From contig JAAYQR010000026.1 in assembly GCA_012519205.1 (NCBI GenBank), positions 1 to 64,000 of the forward strand: a stretch of DNA of 64,000 nt, written 5' to 3'. The notes below the pieces were generated by a model, which did no database searches, was not told the DNA's origin, and worked only from the letters and a program-made list of their open reading frames with translations. Positions 30,705-38,516 of this stretch are shown here, piece by piece. Position numbers and translations under genes: made by a program. Positions within the stretch are counted from its first letter, which is position 1. Each line of letters starts with the position of its first letter. This DNA is from Candidatus Epulonipiscium sp. GTDB taxonomy: Bacteria; Bacillota; Clostridia; Lachnospirales; Defluviitaleaceae.

Positions 30705-30878
30705 TCCTTCTCTTTTGGCTTCGTCCTCCATAGCCACAACTAAACTATAAAGCTCCTCTGTGGAATCCGCCTCGATGGTAAAGACATGGCCATCCTTAAG
30801 CTGCATCACTGTAAAAAACGGTTTTTGGGGAATTCCCGTACTAGAGATTTCTTGAATTAAGTCTTCATAAGATTTCAT
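30693..30878 (-). CDS. Small conserved-type cytosolic protein, unknown function
   Basis: A 61-residue acidic protein (MKSYEDLIQE... to ...REGLLD) with no membrane segment. ATG ends at 30878, and GGAGGTA is positioned 6-8 bases upstream on the minus strand. Good initiation signals and non-random composition support a real gene. The fold may be a short beta-hairpin (VMQLKDGHVFTIEA) plus helix. No function assigned. Its last codons overlap the end of the MFS gene on the other strand. Confidence 0.6.
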   Translation of the reverse strand: MKSYEDLIQEISSTGIPQKPFFTVMQLKDGHVFTIEADSTEELYSLVVAMEDEAKREGLLD

Positions 30879-30905
30879 AAAAAATACCTCCATCTTTCTT
30901 GCATA

Positions 30906-30934
30906 TTAACTTTAAAATTACTATACTCTATATA
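30906..30934 (+). promoter_or_regulatory. Candidate trxA promoter
   Basis: TTAACT (30906-30911), 17 bases, TATATA (30929-30934). The surrounding TATACT...AGTATA symmetry could also provide a -10 for the divergent small gene. Confidence 0.35.
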
Positions 30935-31022
30935 GTATAACATCAAATCATATTTTTATTATATTTTATTCCTATAAGGGCAGGCTTTTATGTCTGTTCG
31001 CAACCACGAAAGGAGAACAATA

Positions 31023-31340
31023 ATGGCAAAAGAACTAACATCTCAAGAATTTCAAACAGAAGTACTTAACTCAACCGAACCGGTCCTAGTAGACTTTTTC
31101 GCTACTTGGTGCGGACCATGCAAAATGATGGCACCTATCATCGATCAACTTTCAGAAGAAATGAGTGGCAAAGCAAAAGTATACAAAATAGATGTAGATC
31201 AGGCCAGGGACTTAGCAGCCCAGTATTCAATTATGAGTGTCCCAACCCTAGTATTTTTCAAAGACGGTGAGGTAGTAGATCAAATGGTAGGAGCAGCACC
31301 TAAAGATAAACTCATAGATAAACTAAATACCCTAATGTAA
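31023..31340 (+). CDS. trxA: Thioredoxin
   Basis: A 105-residue, full-length thioredoxin with active site WCGPC (Trp29, Cys30, Cys33) and cis-Pro motif SVPTLVFF. It reduces disulfides of cytosolic proteins with thioredoxin reductase, which is not in this window. ATG 31023 follows AAAGGAGAA; the frame opens 11 codons earlier within a degenerate hairpin repeat and is not needed. Monocistronic, with a strong terminator. Confidence 0.97.
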   Translation: MAKELTSQEFQTEVLNSTEPVLVDFFATWCGPCKMMAPIIDQLSEEMSGKAKVYKIDVDQARDLAAQYSIMSVPTLVFFKDGEVVDQMVGAAPKDKLIDKLNTLM

Positions 31341-31386
31341 AAATAAAACCTATCTTCGTTAAAGAAGATAGGTTTTATTTTTTATA
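31341..31386. terminator. Strong terminator after trxA
   Basis: Perfect 17-bp stem (31341-31357 with 31364-31380), 6-base loop, then TTTAT. A-rich and T-rich ends could make it work in both directions, for trxA and the converging stalk-domain gene. Confidence 0.9.
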
Positions 31387-31439
31387 TTTACCTACATAGA
31401 GAACAATAATTCAGTGAAGATGGCCTTTACTCCACCCTC

Positions 31440-32192
31440 TTAATTTTCCGATAACCTCAAATCTACGAATCCAATATTTGCTTTGGCGCCTTTTTCAAAA
31501 GAACTTGCTTTAATCTCTATTTTTAGATTCTTAACATTATCAATAGCTACATTAAGATTGATGGGATTCATATTTCCCCTAATGAAATCACTTTGATAAA
31601 GAATATTATCATTTTCATCATAAAGAATTAGTTGCGCATGGATATCTTCAGTATTATTTCCACCGCTGAGAAATCCAAATTTCCCCACTAGGTGTTTAAA
31701 CACTTTATCTGATTTAGTTGAATCCTTTGACTTAGAGAAATTTTCTAGTTTATAAGATACTGTAGAGGAAGCAGTACTATTCCTATACTTATCGGGCTGT
31801 ATCCCTTCTAAATAAAATAGTTTCTTACCATTGTCATCTTTAACAACTAACTTACCTGCTGCACTGAAGTCTTCATATGAAAAGCCATTTACATAAGTAT
31901 CTTCACCGATAGCTCCATTACTAGTTATATATACTGTAGAAGTTTTAGAATCCCATTTAGTTTGCATATCTAGTGCTTCTGCAATATATGCTAAGGGGAC
32001 GTAAATTCTTCCTTCATACATAAAGGGTTTAAAAGAAGTAGGGGTCTTATCAGCCCCATTAACAATAATTCTTTTTACTGCATCCACAGCTACTTGTATA
32101 GGCTTATACTGTGCAGCATACGATAAGCTGCCACTAAGCATAGTACAAGTTAAGAATCCAACTAAAAATGATTTTAAACTAAATTTTCTCAT
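31440..32192 (-). CDS. Secreted stalk-domain (copper amine oxidase N-like) protein
   Basis: A 250-residue precursor with signal peptide (1-27, ending SYAA). A copper-amine-oxidase-N-like domain (about 30-90) has the usual GRIYVPLAYIAEALDMQTKWD pattern split over its two strands. A beta-rich C-terminal region (about 110-250) resembles a carbohydrate-binding or filament-binding sandwich. It has no amine oxidase catalytic domain, so it is probably structural or ligand-binding at the cell surface. ATG ends at 32192 with AAGGAGG upstream. It is divergent from the large stalk-domain gene. Confidence 0.8.
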   Translation of the reverse strand: MRKFSLKSFLVGFLTCTMLSGSLSYAAQYKPIQVAVDAVKRIIVNGADKTPTSFKPFMYEGRIYVPLAYIAEALDMQTKWDSKTSTVYITSNGAIGEDTYVNGFSYEDFSAAGKLVVKDDNGKKLFYLEGIQPDKYRNSTASSTVSYKLENFSKSKDSTKSDKVFKHLVGKFGFLSGGNNTEDIHAQLILYDENDNILYQSDFIRGNMNPINLNVAIDNVKNLKIEIKASSFEKGAKANIGFVDLRLSEN

Positions 32193-32265
32193 GAAATCCT
32201 CCTTATTTATATAAAGTGTAAATTGAGGATATTATATCAAAATTACAAAAAAACTTCAATACAAT

Positions 32266-32282
32266 ATTACGTCTGTATTACA
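32266..32282 (-). promoter_or_regulatory. WalR-like box (one mismatch) next to the minus-strand promoter
   Basis: On the minus strand it reads TGTAAT-ACAGA-CGTAAT; the TGTWAH-N5-TGTWAH consensus is broken only by the C in the second half. It sits 6 bases upstream of the -35 of the minus-strand stalk-domain gene. Confidence 0.4.
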
Positions 32283-32380
32283 AAAACAAAAACCCCTTGC
32301 AAAGAAAATAATTCCATATTATAATAATTTCCGCAGGCATATTCCACCAGTTTTCAGATTTGTTATAAACTGTGGACAAT

Positions 32381-32397
32381 ATTACAGTATTGTTACA
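32381..32397 (-). promoter_or_regulatory. WalR/PhoP-type box upstream of the large stalk-domain gene
   Basis: On the minus strand it reads TGTAAC-AATAC-TGTAAT, a full match to TGTWAH-N5-TGTWAH. Its end lies 15 bases upstream of the -35 of the plus-strand promoter. The plus-strand TTACA repeats also resemble PhoP boxes. Confidence 0.5.
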
Positions 32398-32522
32398 TAT
32401 CTATCAAATTTGTTGACTGGTAAAATTTGCAGTGTTATAATCTATTTTGTAAAGCAGAGATTAGCAGGATTTGACATATCTCTGAAAAAACAAAACAAAA
32501 CAAAATCAAGGGAGGAAAAGAA

Positions 32523-34739
32523 ATGTTAAAAAGAAAGCTAGCAGCTTTATTAGCTGGAGTAATGGTTATTGCATCATTACCAATGGTATCCTTTGCGGCT
32601 TCTGATAACCGTATTGACAAAGTACCAACAATTAAGAAAGACACAGAACTAAACGACACAAATTTAATTATTAATCCTAAGGCAGGAGATGATGTTAATT
32701 TAGGTGAAAAGTTCACTTTAACATTTGAAAATGCTGAATGGAGATCTGATGCAGGAGCTACAGGTGAAATAGTAGGACAATTTGCTTACAAAGTAATCAC
32801 AAAGAAGATGGTAGAGTTTACATTAAAAAGAGCAGTTACAAATGGTGAGGATGAACTTCGTGTTCCTATGTTTGTAAAAGTAACAGATGCAGGTGAAGCG
32901 AAAGTAACTATTGATCCAATGGCAACAAATATTTCTGCAGGTTCATATGTAATTGCAAACGCAGGAGACGGTTCTACTAAAACAACTGTTTTAGGAACAC
33001 CAGATTTCCCAAATTCACTTAAATTGGACACAATTATGATTGAAGAATTAAAACCAGGTTCAATCGAAAAAGTGAACACAGAAGATAGAGAAATTAAATT
33101 AACTGCACCAGCAGGATTCGAATGGGTAGATGGATTAGCAAATGTAACCTTAGAAGCAGCTGGCGGATTTGATACAATAACCCCGTGCAGCTCAGAATAT
33201 GAAAAGTACGGAAGATGTAATCAAAACGATAATAAAGAAATTCTTATCATCAAATACAGAGCTACCCGTACAGCTCAAAATACAAATGGAAGAATCATTA
33301 TTAAAGATCTTCAATTAAAATCTACATTAGATGCTGAATTCGGTGATGTTAATGTTAAATTCGCAGGAAGCAACATTACTGAAGAAACTCTTAAAGTAGG
33401 TAAATACATCGAATATGGTGTAACAGTAAAAGCTGACGGAGATCCAAACGAATTATTCTCTGGTAAATGGGAAATGAATGATCTAGAAAATGATCCAGAA
33501 AATGCTGAAAAAGGTGACCATGAACTTCAAAAGTTAGTAATTGAAGAAAACACTGTTAACTCTTGGGCATCTGAAAGAAGAACAGTAATTGAATATCCAG
33601 AATGGTTCAAAATCACAAGAGTAAAAGTAGACGATGCTAGCGAAATTGCAGGAGCACCTTTCAAAGGCGTTGATGAATCTGATTCAAGAATCACCGTGAA
33701 TGCTGATAGAAATATCATTATCTTAAGTGACATTGAAGTTAACTCTGGTAAAAAGGGTAAAGTTGTTCTTAAGGTTTGGGGTTCTATCGAAGGTGGAGTT
33801 GAAGGAGACCTTGTTGCGGAAGTATCAGGTCAGGCATTACCAGAGGCATTTGAAGTTACATTAGCAAAAGTTGTACCAGTTGTAAAAGCTGCTATCAAAA
33901 CAGCAGAAGTACAACTTGGATATAGAGAAGTAGCAGTTAATGATGTTACAATCACTGAAACAAAAGCAGGAGCTTTCAAAAGAGGAAAGGTACTTTCTTT
34001 CAGAGCAGAAAGCATGGGCTTCAATAAGAACTACAAGCCAGTTGTAGAAGTTACAGGTGACTTAGTACTTGGTGATGCAAGAGTAGCAAATGGAATGGTG
34101 TCTATGGAAGTTAAACGTGAAAGTAAAGAAGCAAGTACAATCGTAGTTAAAGGTTTAACCGTAGATATTAGCCGTTCATTACCAGAAGGTTCCTATTCAT
34201 TATTAATCGGTGGAAACCGTTTAGATGATGCAGTAGTAGCTAACTTTAAAGAAGTAGATGGTCCAATTAATGATGAATACCAATTTAACGTTGATGCAAT
34301 AGAAGTAGAAGATTTCATTAAAATCATTACACCAGCTCCTCATAAAGGAGAAGTTTCTGGTTCATTATCAAAAGTTTCCTTTACAGTAGGCGCTACAGAG
34401 TATACAGTTGGAGAAGATGTTGCTGTAGCTGATGCAGCTCCATATATCAAAGACGGACGTACAATGCTTCCTGTAAAATATGTTGCATATGCATTAGGTA
34501 TTGAACCACAAAACATTAAGTGGGATCAAGCTACTAAGACAGCTACAATCCTTGGAGATCGTGTAATCCAAGTTAAAGTTGGAAGCAAAGAATTAGTAGT
34601 AAACGGTGCAGTTCTTCAAATGGATACAGCAGCAGAAGTTGTAGATGGAAGAACATTCCTTCCTATCGCTTGGGTTGCTAGTGCATTAAATGTTCCATAT
34701 ACTTGGGAAGATGCAACTAAGACAGTTACATTTAACTAA
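32523..34739 (+). CDS. Large surface protein with C-terminal stalk domain repeats
   Basis: A 738-residue precursor with signal peptide (1-26, ending VSFAA). Residues 30-620 form a long beta-rich region of no recognised family with one near Cys pair (CSSEYEKYGRC). Residues about 625-738 are a copper-amine-oxidase-N-like domain with the GRTMLPVKYVAYALGI and GRTFLPIAWVASALNV repeats. The near-consensus promoter, strong ribosome site (GGGAGG) and rather uniform codon use (many ACA, GTA, GAA) suggest high expression. It may be a major cell-surface or S-layer-like protein; that is inference. A strong terminator follows. Confidence 0.8.
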   Translation: MLKRKLAALLAGVMVIASLPMVSFAASDNRIDKVPTIKKDTELNDTNLIINPKAGDDVNLGEKFTLTFENAEWRSDAGATGEIVGQFAYKVITKKMVEFTLKRAVTNGEDELRVPMFVKVTDAGEAKVTIDPMATNISAGSYVIANAGDGSTKTTVLGTPDFPNSLKLDTIMIEELKPGSIEKVNTEDREIKLTAPAGFEWVDGLANVTLEAAGGFDTITPCSSEYEKYGRCNQNDNKEILIIKYRATRTAQNTNGRIIIKDLQLKSTLDAEFGDVNVKFAGSNITEETLKVGKYIEYGVTVKADGDPNELFSGKWEMNDLENDPENAEKGDHELQKLVIEENTVNSWASERRTVIEYPEWFKITRVKVDDASEIAGAPFKGVDESDSRITVNADRNIIILSDIEVNSGKKGKVVLKVWGSIEGGVEGDLVAEVSGQALPEAFEVTLAKVVPVVKAAIKTAEVQLGYREVAVNDVTITETKAGAFKRGKVLSFRAESMGFNKNYKPVVEVTGDLVLGDARVANGMVSMEVKRESKEASTIVVKGLTVDISRSLPEGSYSLLIGGNRLDDAVVANFKEVDGPINDEYQFNVDAIEVEDFIKIITPAPHKGEVSGSLSKVSFTVGATEYTVGEDVAVADAAPYIKDGRTMLPVKYVAYALGIEPQNIKWDQATKTATILGDRVIQVKVGSKELVVNGAVLQMDTAAEVVDGRTFLPIAWVASALNVPYTWEDATKTVTFN

Positions 34740-34757
34740 AAATAACTAACCCTATAC

Positions 34758-34790
34758 AAAAGAGAGACCCCCTAGGGGGTCTCTCTTTTA
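34758..34790 (+). terminator. Strong terminator after the large stalk-domain gene
   Basis: Near-perfect palindrome AGAGAGACCCCC / GGGGGTCTCTCT (arms 34758-34772 and 34775-34789) with a T-rich end. Confidence 0.9.
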
Positions 34791-34813
34791 AATATAATTT
34801 ATAGGAGGCTATT

Positions 34814-35569
34814 ATGTTAAAAAAGAAAATAGGATATATAATAATTGGAACAGTAATGGGTAGTATTTTAACTATGTCGACGGGAGTATTAGCACAGAGT
34901 TCAAAGTTAATATCAGCATATCTAGGAAATCATATTAGATTTGAATTCAATGGAGAAGAAAAAAAACCACCACAGGATAAACCGGCAATTATTTATAAGG
35001 ATTCAGTATATGTGCCTATACGCTTTATAGCTGAGGGAAGCAATATGCCCATAAACTGGAATGCCCAAACTCAAAAAGTAGAGATTAAAACTCCAGAGCC
35101 TGAAGTAATTGAGAAAATAATTTACAAGGAAATGCCCAAGGAAGACGATGATAAAGAAATAGAGGATGTAAAAGAAGTAGAAGAAAAAGATACAAGAATT
35201 TATCAGACTTATCCGATTTTAAAAACGTATATTGATATGGATGTAACAGTACAAACTGTCTTAAAAAGTGATAATGAAACAAAAATATTTGTAGCTATTA
35301 AAAACAAGGAATTTACCCCGTTACAACTGATTCAAAGTGAGACTATAATTGAGGTAGACGGAACCACCTATAATATATCCGATATCACAAGTGCAAGGTG
35401 GGATGAGAGTTGGTATCACGATGTACGAAAGGATCAAATAAAAGAGGGTTTCATAATATTTAAAAACATCCCAGAAGATTCAAAAGGAATTCATCTAGTC
35501 TTAAAAGTTCTAAAGAATGATGGTAGCGGAAAATATGCAGAAGTTCCTTTTGATATAAAATTAAACTAA
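34814..35569 (+). CDS. Secreted stalk-domain protein
   Basis: A 251-residue precursor with signal peptide (about 1-27). A copper-amine-oxidase-N-like domain (about 30-95) carries SVYVPIRFIAEGSNMPINWN. A Glu/Lys/Asp-rich linker (about 97-135) precedes a beta-rich C-terminal region (about 140-251). No catalytic motif. The stop is only 13-19 bases before the TolC-like gene, so the two are one operon. ATG 34814 follows ATAGGAGG. Probably exported and attached to, or outside, the wall. Confidence 0.8.
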   Translation: MLKKKIGYIIIGTVMGSILTMSTGVLAQSSKLISAYLGNHIRFEFNGEEKKPPQDKPAIIYKDSVYVPIRFIAEGSNMPINWNAQTQKVEIKTPEPEVIEKIIYKEMPKEDDDKEIEDVKEVEEKDTRIYQTYPILKTYIDMDVTVQTVLKSDNETKIFVAIKNKEFTPLQLIQSETIIEVDGTTYNISDITSARWDESWYHDVRKDQIKEGFIIFKNIPEDSKGIHLVLKVLKNDGSGKYAEVPFDIKLN

Positions 35570-35588
35570 TAAAGAAAGGAAAATGCAA

Positions 35589-37133
35589 GTGAAAAAACCC
35601 CTTAAAAAAATAACATCTATAGTTTTAGCCATGGCAATGATTTCCTCTGTAGCCCCTGTCTATGGAGCTAATATCCCTACCCTTCAGGTGAATGGTATTT
35701 CCCAGCCACTTCAAGTATCACCAATTATTGAAGACAATACTAGATTGGTCGGATTAAGGGAAATATTCGAAGCGTTGGGGACAACAGTTAGTTGGAATAA
35801 GGATACAGGTGCTATTGTGGCAAAAAATATAGATACAGAAATTAAACTAATACCAGGAAGAAAAATAGCATATAAAAATGGGACACAAGTTGAATTGACT
35901 GCTGCACCAAAACGGGTGGATGGGAATATCATGGTTCCCCTATGCTTTGTTGGGGAACTATTTGGAGCAGAAGTGATATGGGATTCAGATAATAATATAA
36001 TTCAAATTGATACCACCCCTGAAAAGCCAGTAGAAGAAGTAAAGCTAGTGGAGTATCCGGTTCTTACTATAAATGAAATAGGAACGAAGATAACCTATAG
36101 ACAGGCAATAGATAAAGCCCTAAAAAACAACGTATCCCTAAAAATTTTGGAAGAACAAGCAAAGACAATTGAAGAACAACAGAAAAATGCAAGAAATGCA
36201 GTTATTATAAATGCTCTTCCATCAGATGGAGTGAATGCAATACCAGAACAAATGATACAAGAGAATCTAGCGCATCTTGGTGCAATCAGTGCTTTAGTTC
36301 AAACAGACTATGGTGTAGAAGCACAAAAATATCAAAGGGAAATTACAGAAGGAGCCATAAAATATCAAGTGAAGGTATATTTTGACTCTATCAAATCACT
36401 TAAAAAGGCAATAGAATTATCAAGTAAAGCACTAGAACTGGATAAAACTAACTTAGATATCACAAAGAAAAAAGCAGAATTAGGGCAAGAAAGCGGATAT
36501 AATAAAATAAAGGCGGAGCAAGATTATTCAAAGAAGCAAAGAGAATTAGAGCTTCTTAAAAAGAATCTTGATGATCTTTATATATATTTAAATCGACTTA
36601 TCGGAGCAAATGAAAAAGAGAGATTCGTATTAGATTACAATGCTGAATATACCCCTATGGATATGGATGAAATTCAATTAAATGCTTTTATCGAAAGAGC
36701 ATTAGTAAGAGATCCATCAATTATGTTACAAAAAGAAAATGTAAAAGTTGCAGAATTCAATCTCAATAGCTATGTCAATATTACAGGACAGGTAAGTGTG
36801 AATGATTCTTGGAATATGAGAAATAATGCCTTAGCCAAGACAAAGCTTGAAGAAACCCAAGCAAAGCAAAACCTTCGCGATAACTTAAACACTACCTATA
36901 ATGAAATTAAAAGACTTGAGGAGAAATATGAAGTAAATGCTTTAGCATTAAAACAGGCTAAAGCTCAATACGATATACTAAAAGCTCAATACGACCTTGG
37001 CATGATAATTGAAGCTAATTTAAAAGAAGGGGAACTAGCAATTCTCATGGCCCAAATAGAATTAGAAGAAACTATAGCTAATCATGCTCAAAAACTATAT
37101 ACTTTCAACAATTCATTTCTTCTCACCCGCTAA
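35589..37133 (+). CDS. Stalk-domain plus TolC-like helical protein
   Basis: A 514-residue exported protein. It starts with a signal peptide (to about residue 27, ending VYGA). A copper-amine-oxidase-N-like domain (about 30-145) has TRLVGLREIFEALGTTVSWN. The TolC/outer-membrane-efflux-type helical region follows (about 160-514), with a duplicated long helical hairpin: ITYRQAIDKALKNNVSL opens the first half, DEIQLNAFIERALVRDPSI the second. The segments that form beta-barrel strands in true TolC look very short. GTG 35589 is chosen since AAGGA lies 8 bases before it; ATG 35583 would be only 2 bases from it. Function unknown. Confidence 0.75.
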   Translation: MKKPLKKITSIVLAMAMISSVAPVYGANIPTLQVNGISQPLQVSPIIEDNTRLVGLREIFEALGTTVSWNKDTGAIVAKNIDTEIKLIPGRKIAYKNGTQVELTAAPKRVDGNIMVPLCFVGELFGAEVIWDSDNNIIQIDTTPEKPVEEVKLVEYPVLTINEIGTKITYRQAIDKALKNNVSLKILEEQAKTIEEQQKNARNAVIINALPSDGVNAIPEQMIQENLAHLGAISALVQTDYGVEAQKYQREITEGAIKYQVKVYFDSIKSLKKAIELSSKALELDKTNLDITKKKAELGQESGYNKIKAEQDYSKKQRELELLKKNLDDLYIYLNRLIGANEKERFVLDYNAEYTPMDMDEIQLNAFIERALVRDPSIMLQKENVKVAEFNLNSYVNITGQVSVNDSWNMRNNALAKTKLEETQAKQNLRDNLNTTYNEIKRLEEKYEVNALALKQAKAQYDILKAQYDLGMIIEANLKEGELAILMAQIELEETIANHAQKLYTFNNSFLLTR

Positions 37134-37136
37134 CTA

Positions 37137-37167
37137 AATAACTGATGAACCAGCTTCATCAGTTATT
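37137..37167. repeat. Left 31-bp terminal hairpin of the RAYT element
   Basis: Perfect 13-bp stem (37137-37149 with 37155-37167) and loop CCAGC. The whole unit is the exact reverse complement of the right copy at 38045-38075. It also follows the TolC-like stop and may help end that transcript. Confidence 0.9.
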
Positions 37168-37216
37168 GTATATTTCATTACCTCTTGGCAATAATGCAGC
37201 TAGGAGGTGATTTTTT

Positions 37217-38053
37217 ATGGCATATAAGTGGAGAATTCAACGAATAGGCGGAGTTTATCATATAATTCAAAGGGGAAATAATAAGAGTAGTATTTTTAGG
37301 GAAGAAGTTGATAGAGGTTATTTTATAAAACTTCTAAAAAAATATAAGAAGGGGCTTGGATATAAGGTATATGCCTTTGTATTGATGGATAATCACTACC
37401 ATCTTATCTTACAAACCTTAGGAGCAAAGCTTCAGGATGTTATGCATAGGATAAATTTACAATACAGTAGATTCTTTAATAGTAAGTATGAAAGAATAGG
37501 ACACGTATTTCAAGGTCCATATAAATCAATATTAGTGCAAGATGAAAAGTATTTATTTTCACTTATAAGATACATTCATCAAAATCCCATAAAGGCACAT
37601 ATATGCACCAGGGTAGAAGATTATAAATGGAGTAGTGATTATTTCTATAGAACTAATTATAATGGGCTTGTAGATATAGATTTAATTCTTAATATGATAT
37701 CCCAGAACAGAAAACACGCAATAGCTACATACAAGGATTTTATTAGTAAAAGAATTATAAATAGTGAAGATTCCATAGAAGAAATTACTTGTATTAGGGA
37801 AGGTGCACAGGAAGAAATCAAAAAAGCTGCAACAGAAAAGACAACAAGACCATCCCTTGATGACATACTAAAAATGATAATTCCAGATGGAGATATAATA
37901 CAAGACATTAAAGACGGAAAAAGATATAGAAATTTAAAAAAATATAAAGTCCAATATATTAACAAAGCCTTAGAGTGGGAATATACACAACAAGAAATAG
38001 CAAACAATATTTCACTCAAACAAACCGCCATAAATTATCTAATAAATAACTGA
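37217..38053 (+). CDS. REP-associated tyrosine transposase (RAYT, Y1 superfamily)
   Basis: A 278-residue HUH nuclease of the IS200-related Y1 group. The N-terminal domain starts RIGGVYHIIQRGNNK, a typical RAYT opening, and includes the metal motif NHYHLIL (His60, His62). INLQYSRFFNSKY and GHVFQGPYKS follow, with Tyr83 a candidate catalytic residue. A C-terminal helix-turn-helix (about 250-275, YTQQEIANNISLKQTAINYL) probably binds DNA. ATG 37217 follows TAGGAGG. The gene appears intact. Such enzymes cut and move short REP-type palindromes rather than themselves; here the paired hairpins are the obvious substrate. Confidence 0.9.
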   Translation: MAYKWRIQRIGGVYHIIQRGNNKSSIFREEVDRGYFIKLLKKYKKGLGYKVYAFVLMDNHYHLILQTLGAKLQDVMHRINLQYSRFFNSKYERIGHVFQGPYKSILVQDEKYLFSLIRYIHQNPIKAHICTRVEDYKWSSDYFYRTNYNGLVDIDLILNMISQNRKHAIATYKDFISKRIINSEDSIEEITCIREGAQEEIKKAATEKTTRPSLDDILKMIIPDGDIIQDIKDGKRYRNLKKYKVQYINKALEWEYTQQEIANNISLKQTAINYLINN

Positions 38054-38075
38054 TGAAGCTGGTTCATCAGTTATT
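38045..38075. repeat. Right 31-bp terminal hairpin of the RAYT element
   Basis: Stem 38045-38057 with 38063-38075 and loop GCTGG; exact reverse complement of the left hairpin, including the loop. The TGA stop of the transposase lies in its left arm. Confidence 0.9.
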
Positions 38076-38132
38076 TATCTGTTGAAAAGTTCACATTAGG
38101 GATATATAATATTATATGAGAGGAGTGATGAT

Positions 38133-38468
38133 GTGGATAAAGACATAAAACAAATACTTGAAATCATCATGGGTCGTTTTGATAAAATGGATCAGCGACT
38201 AGATAAAGTGGACCAGCGATTAGATAAAATGGACCAGAGACTAGATAAAATGGATCAGCGACTAGATAAGATGGACCAACGATTAGATAAAGTGGATAAA
38301 CGATTAGATAATTTAGAGAAAGAATTGTATGAATTTAGAGTAGAGATGAAAGAGGAAATTAGAGGAATAGATATCAAAATTGATTTAATTTATAATAAAT
38401 TGGACTCAGAAATTAAAGAAATAAAAAGTAAACCGGAACCAAGATTTAAAATTATCCGTGAACAATAA
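38133..38468 (+). CDS. Heptad-repeat coiled-coil protein
   Basis: A 111-residue cytosolic protein. Residues 17-63 consist of tandem 7-residue units of the form MDQRLDK (variants VDQRLDK, VDKRLDN), giving a long uninterrupted coiled coil, and the rest is also helical and charged. GTG 38133 follows GAGGAG with 7-base spacing; no upstream ATG in frame. Small coiled-coil proteins of this type are common next to mobile elements and in Firmicutes, but no function is established. It is followed by a terminator shared with the S-layer-type gene. Confidence 0.75.
   Translation: MDKDIKQILEIIMGRFDKMDQRLDKVDQRLDKMDQRLDKMDQRLDKMDQRLDKVDKRLDNLEKELYEFRVEMKEEIRGIDIKIDLIYNKLDSEIKEIKSKPEPRFKIIREQ
38181..38322 (+). 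repeat. 21-bp tandem repeat encoding the heptads
   Basis: Six to seven copies of a 21-base unit (GATAAAATGGATCAGCGACT is the start of one) with few changes, mostly silent or Met/Val swaps. Near-identical units can expand or contract by slippage. Confidence 0.8.
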
Positions 38469-38478
38469 ATTGAAATAA

Positions 38479-38515
38479 AAAACTAGGGGATCTTAATGGT
38501 CCCCTAGTTTTATTT
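38479..38515. terminator. Bidirectional terminator between the coiled-coil and S-layer-type genes
   Basis: 12-bp stem AAAACTAGGGGA / TCCCCTAGTTTT (38479-38490 with 38500-38511), T-run on both strands. Confidence 0.85.
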
Positions 38516-38516
38516 C

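Larger units (their letters stand above)
32193..32522. promoter_or_regulatory. Divergent regulatory region between two stalk-domain genes
   Basis: This 330-base region is without genes. The minus-strand promoter is TTGAAG (32259-32254), 17 bases, TATAAT (32236-32231). The plus-strand promoter is TTGACT (32413-32418), 17 bases, TATAAT (32436-32441), with TG one base before the -10. Two WalR/PhoP-type repeats lie between them. The plus leader has a 7-bp hairpin (32455-32461 with 32478-32484) and an A-rich run before GGGAGG. Confidence 0.65.
37137..38075 (+). mobile_element. RAYT-type transposase gene bounded by inverted hairpins
   Basis: A 939-base unit consisting of the transposase gene with an identical 31-bp palindrome at each end in opposite orientation. 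The layout resembles REP-associated tyrosine transposases, which sit next to the palindromes they act on. The right hairpin overlaps the stop of the transposase. No flanking target duplication was recognised. Confidence 0.75.

Noticed and set aside
30976..31010. Second copy of the GGGCAGG hairpin before trxA
   Set aside because: Only the left half (AAGGGCAGGC) is kept and the right arm does not pair well; at most a decayed copy.
37657..38031. 124-codon minus-strand frame inside the transposase
   Set aside because: Antisense shadow of the transposase with no initiation signal.
38181..38322. Possible CRISPR-like array
   Set aside because: The 21-bp units are contiguous without spacers and keep a coding frame; it is a heptad-coding tandem repeat.
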